From Nocardia transvalensis (GTDB taxonomy: Bacteria > Actinomycetota > Actinomycetes > Mycobacteriales > Mycobacteriaceae), in assembly GCF_015477765.1 (NCBI RefSeq), contig NZ_JADLQQ010000012.1, positions 186,001 to 250,000 of the forward strand: DNA of 64,000 bases. Reading direction: 5' to 3'. Position numbers and translations under genes: made by a program. Within the stretch, counting starts at the first letter, position 1; each line of letters opens with the position of its first letter. The notes beneath the pieces were generated by a model. It did no database searches and had not been told where the DNA came from. It was given only the letters and a program-made list of their open reading frames with translations. Below, piece after piece: positions 16,906 to 24,142 of this stretch.

Positions 16906-17388
16906 GTGAACAACTTCTATCACCTGTGCTTCGTCGTCCAGGACATCGAGCACGCGACCGAAGATCTCACGCGCGTGTTGGGTGTGAGGTGGAGCCCGGT
17001 TCGCGCCGGAAGGCTCGGGGAGTGGGAGTACCGCATCGTCTTCTCGGTCGAGGGGCCACCGTTTTTCGAGGTGATCCAGGGCGACCCCGGCAGTCCGTGG
17101 GATGCGACGGGCGGGTCTCGCTTCGACCACATCGGCTACTGGTCCAGCGACGTCACGACGGACAAACGTCGTCTGGAAGAACGGGGTGCTCCGATCGAAT
17201 TCGACTCCTGTCCCTACGGCCGTTCGTTCACCTATCACCGCATCGACAGCATCGGTGCACGGGTCGAGTTGGTCGATCTCGCGGTCCAAGAGGGGTTCCT
17301 CCAGTCCTGGAGTCCCGACGGGGCCCCGATGCCCGCACTCGATCTCGGCGGCCCGCTGTCCGGGGGCACCGGCCCGGCTCTGCGATAA
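16906..17388 (+). CDS. VOC/glyoxalase-superfamily protein
   Basis: This is 160 residues. It starts with the typical beta strand MNNFYHLCFVVQDIEHATED, with a His at the metal position, then FEVIQGD (Glu), FDHIGYWSSDV (His) and ARVELVDL (Glu). Two beta-alpha-beta-beta-beta modules make a complete VOC fold with four possible metal ligands. Members isomerise or open activated compounds. Substrate unknown. The GTG/ATG choice is unclear, as no strong ribosome site is seen. Confidence 0.88.
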   Translation: MNNFYHLCFVVQDIEHATEDLTRVLGVRWSPVRAGRLGEWEYRIVFSVEGPPFFEVIQGDPGSPWDATGGSRFDHIGYWSSDVTTDKRRLEERGAPIEFDSCPYGRSFTYHRIDSIGARVELVDLAVQEGFLQSWSPDGAPMPALDLGGPLSGGTGPALR

Positions 17389-17510
17389 GGGTGAGCATTC
17401 AGGGCGATCGATGGATCGCACCCGATAACCGTGTGGGGCGCAATCGTTTCCACACATTTCACCCACGTCCGGCGGTACGCTCCTCACCTCGAGAGAACCC
17501 AGGAGAACAC

Positions 17511-17858
17511 ATGGTCCGCAAGATTGCCGCCACCGCCGCCATCGCTGCAGCCCTCACCGGAGCGGGCGGCGGGATCGCCTCGGCTGCCACGCCCAGCGCC
17601 CCCGAACCCGTTCAGCCCGTCGCTGCCGGCCAAACCCAGGCGATCCCCGGCGGACAGGTCGGCGCCGTCGTCGGCACAGTGGCCGGCGCCGGAGTGGGCG
17701 CGGTAGCGGGTGGTGCCTTCGCGTGCATGGTCACGCTGCCCGTATGCCCTGCGGGGGCGATCGTCGGTGTCGGAGTCGGCGCGGTGGCCGGCGGTGCCAT
17801 CGGAGGCGTCGTCGGCGCGGGCGTCGGCAGCGCGATCGGCGCACAGATCCCCGGCTAG
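17511..17858 (+). CDS. Small secreted glycine-zipper protein
   Basis: This is 115 residues from ATG 17511 with an AGGAGA ribosome site. Residues 1-27 are a signal peptide (IAATAAIAAALTGAGGGIASAA, in part). The mature part has a Pro/Gln-rich start, then two Gly/Ala/Val-rich hairpins (GAVVGTVAGAGVGAVAGG and GVGVGAVAGGAIGGVVGAG) around a small loop with two Cys (FACMVTLPVCPAG) that could form a disulfide. Glycine-zipper hairpins insert in membranes. Similar short proteins are common in Nocardia and Mycobacterium, with unknown function. Confidence 0.82.
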   Translation: MVRKIAATAAIAAALTGAGGGIASAATPSAPEPVQPVAAGQTQAIPGGQVGAVVGTVAGAGVGAVAGGAFACMVTLPVCPAGAIVGVGVGAVAGGAIGGVVGAGVGSAIGAQIPG

Positions 17859-17877
17859 CCCGCAGGCACGAACGGCA

Positions 17878-17906
17878 GGGCGGTCCACAACTTCTATGGG
17901 CCGCCC
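17878..17906 (+). terminator. Hairpin terminator after the glycine-zipper gene
   Basis: GGGCGGTCC (17878-17886) pairs with GGGCCGCCC (17898-17906) across an 11-nt loop with one mismatch. It lies 20 bp after the stop. There is no long U-tract. Confidence 0.5.
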
Positions 17907-18306
17907 GCTGTATCACGACTTCTCCGAATGCTTTCCCGACCATGGTGATGTCCGGTGAGCAGCTGCGTTCCGGGCGTTCGAATCGGCCTAATCCTTTGCC
18001 CGCCGGTCGAACCGCCAACGAACACAATAGATTTGCTCGGCAGGTAACTGTCGAACCAACCGTACCGGTTGGTAGCAGCTTGCCCTGCCGACGAAATGCG
18101 CTGTTGCCCAGCCTGTTCCCGCCTGGCGCGAGCGCGTCGACACTGTATTGCTCATCCCCTCGATACCGCAGCACTGAAGACGGCCGCGCTCGTCGACGAT
18201 GCACTCGGCGCCACCGCGCCTCGCTCTTATCCGGGCGGAATCGCCCTGGGTGGCGTAGTGTCGAGGCACCGAGACCGCCGAGGTCTTGCAAACAAAGGAT
18301 GCCCAG
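17907..18306. other. Intergenic, no gene seen
   Basis: There are only scattered short frames. The right end must hold the promoter of the small gene at 18307, and AAAGGA (18295-18300) is its ribosome site. Confidence 0.5.
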
Positions 18307-18450
18307 TTGTCCGATAAATCTCCGCGTAGCACGATGTCCAAAAAGCAGGGGAAATCCATCAAGGAGAAGCGAGCGGAGAAGAAGGCCAAGGCGGCCGCCG
18401 CTCAATCCGGTGTCGAAGCCCTGGAGAACAGGGACAAGAAGCGCAGGTAG
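18307..18450 (+). CDS. Small lysine-rich protein (47 aa)
   Basis: This is a 47-residue protein from TTG 18307, with AAAGGA seven bases upstream. It contains SKKQGKSIKEKRAEKKAKAA, followed by a short acidic helix (SGVEALENRD) and a basic end (KKRR). Very basic short proteins with SDKSPR...SKKxGKSIKEKRA are recurrent in mycolate actinomycetes. The function is not known; nucleic-acid binding is a guess from charge. An internal ATG (18334) would give a 38-residue form. Conservation and the good ribosome site support a real gene. Confidence 0.72.
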   Translation: MSDKSPRSTMSKKQGKSIKEKRAEKKAKAAAAQSGVEALENRDKKRR

Positions 18451-18570
18451 ACGTACTCCACCGCCGAGGCTCACCTGGCTCGCGGTCGGCCTCCGGAATG
18501 CACTGTCATGTTGGAGAGCCTCCAGTGAAAGCGGGATGCCTCGGCCAGTGCCGGGGAACGTCCAGGCGAT

Positions 18571-19200
18571 TCAGCGGCTCGCGCGCAGTATGCGGCTCGC
18601 GCGCAGCGCAGGGGGCGGTTGGCGCTCGAATTCCGCGGGTTCGTCGAGGTAACCGGCGACGAGGGCCGCGGCTGAGTGGTCTTCGATGTCCGTGAAGCCG
18701 AGGGCGTGCAATTGTCCGGCGATGTATTCGAGGGTGGCGTGAGCGGCATCCGGGGTCAGATAGAACACGACACCGAGCCACACGAATACGGCCGGATCGG
18801 CCCGGCTGAATCCGGCGGATTCCAATCGCGTTGCCAGCGTCTGGGTTTCGAAGTCGACCGGCACAAAAATCACCTTTTCGGGCCGATAGGTACCGGTCGC
18901 GGCGAGGCGTTCGCGTTTCCACGCTTGGGTGGCGGGGTGGTCGACCTCGAACACCCGCAGGTCCGGGTGCGGATGGCGGTAGGTGAAGGTGTCCAGTCCC
19001 GCCCCGAGGATCACGACCTGCCGCACGCCGGCAGCGGCCACACAGTCCTCGGCGAAGCGGGCACGGGCGGCGAAGAACAGCCGGCGCGGCCGACCGCTTG
19101 CACCTCCACCGGGGTAATCGGTTGCGGCGAAAGAGCACCCCACACGCCAGACGGTCCAGCGGTTCCGCGCCGCAGTATTCTCGAGTCCGACCGGACCCAT
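18571..19200 (-). CDS. LCM/PPM1-type SAM methyltransferase, N-terminal region damaged
   Basis: This is 209 residues from ATG 19200. The core is clear: FFAARARFAEDCV, then VVILGAGLDTFTYR (SAM motif) and VFEVDHPATQAWKRERL, VFVWLGVVFYLTP. This is the actinobacterial TIGR00027 family. Normal members have about 50-60 residues between the MGPVGLENTA start and the ARARF helix, including a DPxA segment. Here only about 35 unrelated residues are present, which suggests a deletion plus a shifted stretch. The last residues are a duplicated LRASR, made by a 15-bp direct repeat near 18576-18608. It may be inactive. Confidence 0.7.
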   Translation of the reverse strand: MGPVGLENTAARNRWTVWRVGCSFAATDYPGGGASGRPRRLFFAARARFAEDCVAAAGVRQVVILGAGLDTFTYRHPHPDLRVFEVDHPATQAWKRERLAATGTYRPEKVIFVPVDFETQTLATRLESAGFSRADPAVFVWLGVVFYLTPDAAHATLEYIAGQLHALGFTDIEDHSAAALVAGYLDEPAEFERQPPPALRASRILRASR

Positions 19201-19303
19201 CTCCGGCAGAAGGTCATCGGCCCCTGCTGACGGAGGTGCCGAGAGACCGAAACCGTAACTACGGCAAGCAGATCCGACCCGACCCACCAGAATCGAGCCG
19301 ACG

Positions 19304-19825
19304 ATGACATGGTCGATTCCCCGAATCACCACCGGTGCTGAACGCCGGTTGCTCGAGAGCGTGCTCGACCGCAACCGGGCCGAATTGGTCAACACGGCGC
19401 GGGGTCTGTCCGAAGCAGACGCCCGCCGCCGTCTCGTTGCGTCGATGACCACCCCGATCGGATTGCTCAAACATGCCGCAGTCGCCGAACGGATCTGGTT
19501 CCAGCACGTCCTGGCGGGCCTGCCCAAGAGTGAATGCGACGGCGGCACGACGTCGGGCGACGCCAGTTTCGTCGTCGACGACACCGAGACCCTGGCCGAC
19601 GTGATCGCCGAATTCGAGCGCACCAGCGAACGTTCCCGCGCGATCGCCGCCGAATTCGACCTCGACGACATCAGGACACACCCCCGCCTCGGCGAGGTCA
19701 GCCTGCGATTCATCTACCTGTTCCTGATCGAGGACTTCGCGCGTCACGCCGGCCACGGCGACATCCTGCGCGAGCAGATCGAACAACCCGCCCTGCTGAG
19801 CGCCGACGTTCCAGAACAGCCCTAG
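19304..19825 (+). CDS. DinB-family protein (DUF664)
   Basis: This is 173 residues with a DinB four-helix pattern: LLESVLDRNRAELVNTARGL, TPIGLLKHAAVAERIWFQHV (first metal His about 57), FIYLFLIEDFARHAGHGDIL (two further His). The three His form the Ni/Zn-type site of DinB/mycothiol-dependent enzymes. The HAGHGD motif is typical of DUF664. Members join thiols such as mycothiol to substrates or act on unknown ones. Divergent from the damaged methyltransferase, about 100 bp apart. Confidence 0.9.
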   Translation: MTWSIPRITTGAERRLLESVLDRNRAELVNTARGLSEADARRRLVASMTTPIGLLKHAAVAERIWFQHVLAGLPKSECDGGTTSGDASFVVDDTETLADVIAEFERTSERSRAIAAEFDLDDIRTHPRLGEVSLRFIYLFLIEDFARHAGHGDILREQIEQPALLSADVPEQP

Positions 19826-19997
19826 CGAGCGATCATGCTCGAAACCGAACTACACCCTCGCCACCTACCTGGCCGCGGCCGGGTCCGCGGTGTATCCCAA
19901 CACGGGGCCCATCCGTGCGGGCAGTCGTGACGAAGAAGTCAGTGATGGCCTGGAGCCGTCGCCATCCGTATTCACTTCATGTAAAGGAGCTGAGTGG

Positions 19998-20684
19998 ATG
20001 TTCGTGTGTCGGTCGAGGTCAGTCGCGTGCACGGCTCGGTGTGGCCGAAGATGGTGGGAGGGCGTCCTGGTTGCCGGGATGGTTGGCGCTATCGGGTTTA
20101 TAGGTGGGGAGGCCGCTCCGGTGGGGGCGGCCGAGCCTCCTCCATCACTGTGTTCCAGCCAGGAGGAGCAAGATAGGGCCGCGAATGAAGCGCGCTGTCA
20201 TGCCCAGCGCGCCGCCAGTGCCGCCTTCCGCGCCCGTGAAACTCTCGACTACGCGCAACGGCAGGAAGCCAGTCTGGATAAACCGGCGAACGTGAAATAT
20301 ATGCAGGCCAAGGCTGCCCAGGCCGACGAAGCCATGAAACGTGCTGCTGATGCTGCTGAGCGCAACGACGCAAAAGACGTATTAGACGCAGAGGCTGCAG
20401 CGAGTGAGGCGTCGTTCAGCGCATTTCTCAGCGCGAACGAGCTTGCCGTGGCGCTCGGAGCATGCCAGCAGCCGGAAGGGGCCCTCCTCCTGACATGTAT
20501 CGGCGGTGTACACGGCGAAGCATATGACGCGGCAGAGAACGCCTACGCGGAGGCCTCCCATATAGGTTCTAAATACATTCAAGACTCGGTAACTTCCGCT
20601 GTTCTCGTCACTGCGGATGAGGCGGAGGCCGATGCTGTTGCTGCCTATCAGAAAGCCGGATGGATAGTCCCGGAAGAGTCGTGA
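19998..20684 (+). CDS. Secreted alanine-rich helical protein
   Basis: This is 228 residues from ATG 19998, with AAAGGAG 9 nt upstream; an open frame upstream has no ribosome site. The N-terminus is basic with a hydrophobic stretch VLVAGMVGAIGFIGGEAA (about 23-40), a signal peptide or anchor ending GAAE. The mature part is mostly Ala/Glu/Asp/Lys helix, for example AKAAQADEAMKRAADAAE, with a few Cys (LCSSQ, ARCHAQ, LGACQQ, LTCIGG) that may form disulfides. It resembles in style the Ala-rich protein at 44691-45317. Function unknown. Confidence 0.72.
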   Translation: MFVCRSRSVACTARCGRRWWEGVLVAGMVGAIGFIGGEAAPVGAAEPPPSLCSSQEEQDRAANEARCHAQRAASAAFRARETLDYAQRQEASLDKPANVKYMQAKAAQADEAMKRAADAAERNDAKDVLDAEAAASEASFSAFLSANELAVALGACQQPEGALLLTCIGGVHGEAYDAAENAYAEASHIGSKYIQDSVTSAVLVTADEAEADAVAAYQKAGWIVPEES

Positions 20685-20769
20685 GTCGAGGGTGATCAAC
20701 GAGACAGCACAGCAGCCGCCAGGTGACGCTCAAATTCACCTGGAGCCGGTCCCGGAATTCACCTGTCCA

Positions 20770-21000
20770 ACCACTGGCCGAAGCCACCGGTGCCGACACA
20801 CCGGACCCACCTGCGTATTCGACAAGGGTTGACACAGGGGGAACTTGCGAGGCAATACAAAACTTCGGCGTCAATTCAGTGCGGAACATCGAGCGGGATA
20901 ATGTCGACAGGCTGAGCGAAGCGATGTTGGCCAGGTTGGTGGATGCGCTCACACCAACGCCAGACGAGTACATCCACCTCTTGGCTCTCAGCGGTCATTA
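20770..21000 (+). pseudogene. Relic of an XRE/HTH regulator (frameshifted)
   Basis: One frame from about 20811 reads LRIRQGLTQGELARQYKTSA, a standard first half of an XRE helix-turn-helix. The next part of the fold continues in a different frame: VRNIERDNVDRLSEAMLARL followed by VDALTPTPDEYIHLLALSGH, typical of the MmyB-type regulators. A one-base change near 20865 separates the two. No ligand domain was found downstream. This is a dead regulator fragment. Confidence 0.62.
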
Positions 21001-21244
21001 CCTGCCCCATCGCAGCCGGTCTCGAAGGAACTGGCGCTCATGTTGCTGGGGCCATTCACACCGGCAACGTCGGCGGCCTACTTCATTGGGTGGGGCGAGC
21101 CCGAAACTCCGGTCCCTGGCAGGGCTTCCCGTGATCGAGCCCATCGATAACTCCTCGCCTTCGGCGCATTAGAAGCACTGCCCCCACCTAGGTGTAGATA
21201 TGGGTAGCCTGCCTACATGCTTGGCTGACAGTAGAGGAAACCGC

Positions 21245-21884
21245 ATGAGTACCACAGGCAAACGGTCGTTCGTGCCCGCGCTCGGATTCGATTGGCTGAC
21301 ATCGGCGTACGAACCGTTGATGCGCATCTACCAACCGGTTCGGCGACAGCTCATTGACCAGGCCGACATCCAGCCCGGAATGACCGTGCTCGATTTCGGT
21401 TGCGGGCCAGGGCAACTGGCGTTATTGGCGAAGCAGGCATACCCGGATGCCCGGATCATCGCAACGGATGTCGATCCCAAGATGGAGCGGATTGCGCGCT
21501 CGCGGCTGCGAAGCGCGGATATCGAGTTCCGGCTGGAGACACTTGAAGAACTCGCTCTCGCGCCGGGCAGCATCGATCGAATCCTGACCGGCTTCGTATT
21601 GCACCACCTGACCACCGACCAGAAACTGTCGGCCCTGAAGGTCATGTACGGACTGTTGCATCCCGAGGGGCGGCTACACATTCTCGACCTCGGCAAGCCC
21701 CGGGGCATGGTCGCAAAGCTCTCATCCTACGGCCATCGCTTGTCTCATGGTCGTGGTGTCCTCGATGCGAATCTCGACGGACGCATCCCCCACATTGCTG
21801 CGTGACGCCGGTTTCGTCGACGTCGAGGAGATTCCGTGTGAACCCGCGAGGCTCGGCATGGCGTTCTGGCAAGCGCGCCGGTAA
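21245..21884 (+). pseudogene. SAM methyltransferase with a one-base frameshift near its end
   Basis: The reading from ATG 21245 gives a class I methyltransferase: MTVLDFGCGPGQLALLAKQA, IIATDVDP, a hydrophobic ILTGFVLHHLTT strand and GRLHILDLGKPRG. It stops at 21805 after DGRIPHIAA. Removing one C from the C5 run at 21787-21791 restores a natural ending: RIP-TLLRDAGFVDVEEIPCE and FWQARR, with a stop at 21882. The family's C-terminal strand (AGFVDVEEIP) is therefore out of frame. This is a real frameshift in a homopolymer or a sequencing error; resequencing would decide. Confidence 0.75.
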
Positions 21885-22328
21885 CGATCCGGTTCGACCA
21901 GTCCCCCGCCGCCAGAGCCTCTGACGGCGGGGTACCGGCACCGACTACCAAAAATCTAGGTGACCTAGAGACATTGCCCACGTCACACGGGCCCGCTTGG
22001 AGGGGGGTGTATCGGAATCGCGCCGCACCGCAAAGGCTTTCGGCGCGGTAACGAGGCAGAGTAGGCACACCGGGCGCGACAGGCAAGGTGTCGGCGCGAG
22101 CAAGAGCACGGAATTTCCAGTCTTCCCGAGTGGCGTTCTATCACTAGCCAGTTCGAACACAGACCGCCGCCGCCTTTCTCGGAGCGAAATCCCAGAGCAG
22201 GGGCGTGCGCTAATCCGTCTTTTCCTTCGACGGTCGACGCCGTCCCACCACCGGCCGATCGAGCACATCGACGTTATTGCGGTACCGGCACAGCCGGGTA
22301 GGGGACTACTGCCCAGGAGTTGGTTTCG
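21885..22328. other. Intergenic, no gene seen
   Basis: The frames here are short and show no recognised family, ribosome site or codon pattern. It lies between two gene relics and is probably decayed sequence. Confidence 0.5.
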
Positions 22329-22484
22329 ATGAGTACCTCGAAATATCCGACGGCATTGCCATCGGTGCACGGCGGCGGTGTCATCGTCTGCGCCGGTATC
22401 ACGATCGGCGCCAACACGGTCGTCGGTGCCGGTAGCGTCGTGACCACCTTGGGGAAGGTTACTACAACACAAAACGCCAGGTAA
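22329..22484 (+). pseudogene. Fragment of a hexapeptide-repeat acetyltransferase
   Basis: A 51-codon frame from ATG 22329 contains HGGGVIVCAGITIGANTVVG followed by AGSVVTT. This is the last left-handed beta-helix turns of maltose/galactoside O-acetyltransferases (LbH repeats, [LIV]-G-x4). The N-terminal two thirds and the usual C-terminal NPAR motif are missing, and the end is replaced by unrelated residues. Confidence 0.65.
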
Positions 22485-22558
22485 TAGGGCCTGGAATTGC
22501 TAATTAGCTCCTCAATCTCGCGAACATCCGCTTCTGCTGATGACACGGCAGTCCCCGG

Positions 22559-23464
22559 TCATCGCGAGGTCGCTGGCGTGCCTTTCACGGCAGGCCAGCG
22601 GTCCAGGAAGGCATGTCCGGTGCGGACGATGTGGTCCTCCCACTCGGTGCGGTGGGACCAGGTGAGATTGCGCAGCACGGTGTGCGCCGCGTACACAGCG
22701 GCCGCAGCGGGCTCGGTGGTCCGCGTGATCTCTCGTGCCAGCCGCTCACTCACCTCGGATGTGGCCTTGGGCCAAGCCGACAGGTCCCAATCCATGCTGA
22801 TCAGGTCGTAGCCGGCATCGCCGTCTCGGCAGGATTGCCAGTCCAGGACGGCAGTGAGCCGCCCGCACTGCGCCAAGACGTTGGCGGGACCGAAATCGAA
22901 ATGCACCACATCATTCGGGACCGGTTGCCGCGGCTGGGCAGCAAGTGCAGTCCGGCGCAGCCGCTGCAGCAGTTGCGCGACCGGGCCGGTGCAGCCGTCG
23001 AGAATGGAGGGGCGGCACAACGAGGTACGGTCCCGGAACAAGCCATCGGTCAGGAAATCCCACCAGTCCGCACCTTGGCCCAGACCCGCGCCCCGCTGCG
23101 CCTGCACCACACCGATCAGCTGCTCCACCAGATCCGTGGTGACCTCGCTCGCGGGCTGGCCGCCGGCCAATTCCTGTAGTTCGAAAAGGACGTCACCCGC
23201 TCGCCCCGAGGCGATCTCGGCAGGGACGGGACAACCACGGTCGCGCATCCGCGCCAACCGACACGCCGTCACCTGGGCCGCCTCGGCGGCCTTCCGGCAC
23301 CAAGGCCGCCATTTGAGGACCAGCCTGTTCCCGCCCGAATCCTCGACCTCGTACGCGCCCTCGTCACCGCGCTCGAATCGCCGGATCAGGTGCAGTCGCA
23401 GTCCACGTTCCTGCTCCAGCAGCGACAGTATCTCGACGGCCCGCTGCCCCTCGATCCCTGACAT
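22559..23464 (-). CDS. Aminoglycoside phosphotransferase-family kinase
   Basis: This is 301 residues from ATG 23464, with GGAGGGG upstream. The kinase-like fold starts with an ATP-lobe segment NRLVLKWRPW. The catalytic loop is VHFDFGPANVL (HxDxxxxN, with F in place of the usual G), and LDWQS gives the Mg-binding Asp. Members phosphorylate small molecules such as aminoglycosides, homoserine, choline or macrolides. No resistance type can be named. A long upstream extension of the frame lacks a ribosome site. It stands between relics and on the opposite strand to them. Confidence 0.82.
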   Translation of the reverse strand: MSGIEGQRAVEILSLLEQERGLRLHLIRRFERGDEGAYEVEDSGGNRLVLKWRPWCRKAAEAAQVTACRLARMRDRGCPVPAEIASGRAGDVLFELQELAGGQPASEVTTDLVEQLIGVVQAQRGAGLGQGADWWDFLTDGLFRDRTSLCRPSILDGCTGPVAQLLQRLRRTALAAQPRQPVPNDVVHFDFGPANVLAQCGRLTAVLDWQSCRDGDAGYDLISMDWDLSAWPKATSEVSERLAREITRTTEPAAAAVYAAHTVLRNLTWSHRTEWEDHIVRTGHAFLDRWPAVKGTPATSR

Positions 23465-23583
23465 ATGTGTTCCCCTCCAGCTTTCGGCCCGATACCCAAC
23501 GCACTGTAATGCCGCTGCGCGCTCGTTCCGCGTTGCCGGACAGGACAGTTCGTGGGTGCAATGTTGGTGAACGAGGGCAGCAG

Positions 23584-23833
23584 GTGACAGACTCAGCCGC
23601 TGTGGGCACACGGTCTATTGCTGACGGTTCGGTACTGATACTCGGGGGACGTAGTGAGATCGGACTCGAGGTAGCTCGTCGGCTCGCACCCGGCCGGGTG
23701 TCAGATCGTGCCCGTAGTAAAGGGGTTGTACAAGAACCGCATTCGCGTGTGGGTTCCGGCGTTGATGCGCCCGGGGTACTTCGTCGCGGGGATGCTGCCA
23801 CAGACGATTTGGCGACGATTGTCTATTCGGTAG
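23584..23833 (+). pseudogene. Internally deleted SDR (DprE2-like) relic
   Basis: From GTG 23584 the frame reads a normal N-terminus with the Rossmann site SVLILGGRSEIGLEVARRL. About 120 bp later, in another frame, a C-terminus of the same family appears: VVKGLYKNRIRVWVPALMRP then GMLPQTIWRRL and a stop at 23831. The middle of about 170 residues with the catalytic Tyr/Lys is gone. The ends resemble decaprenylphosphoryl-ribose 2-epimerase-type SDRs, but this assignment is tentative. Confidence 0.6.
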
Positions 23834-23971
23834 AACGCATCGAACAGGTCGGGCACGCCGGTGACGGCGGCAGCCAGCGCGACAATCGACTGCGTCAGGT
23901 GGGCACACCGGGAACCGAAGATCCACAGTGGTTGATAATTTCGGTCATGATGGAGCCTTCGCCGCTCATCG

Positions 23972-24133
23972 ATGGGAACGACTTCGATTCCCGTGTATCT
24001 GTTCTACTGCGATTCACAGTGGACGTGTGTCACCGACACCTGGCACGGCGATCTCGCCGCAGCCATGGAACGGGCCGTGTTCGAGTTCGGTCCGGTCGAA
24101 TTCGCCGACGTGCCAACCACACTGGACTCGTAA
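23972..24133 (+). CDS. Possible small protein (53 aa)
   Basis: The frame runs from ATG 23972 to TAA 24131. It contains PVYLFYCDSQWTCVTDTWHG then AMERAVFEFGPVEFADVPTT, with a protein-like composition (aromatic and acidic residues in a balanced pattern, third codon positions G/C). No ribosome site is clear, and it ends ten bases before the STAND gene stop, convergent. It may be a small gene or the tail of a lost one. Confidence 0.4.
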   Translation: MGTTSIPVYLFYCDSQWTCVTDTWHGDLAAAMERAVFEFGPVEFADVPTTLDS

Positions 24134-24142
24134 GGGTGCTGA

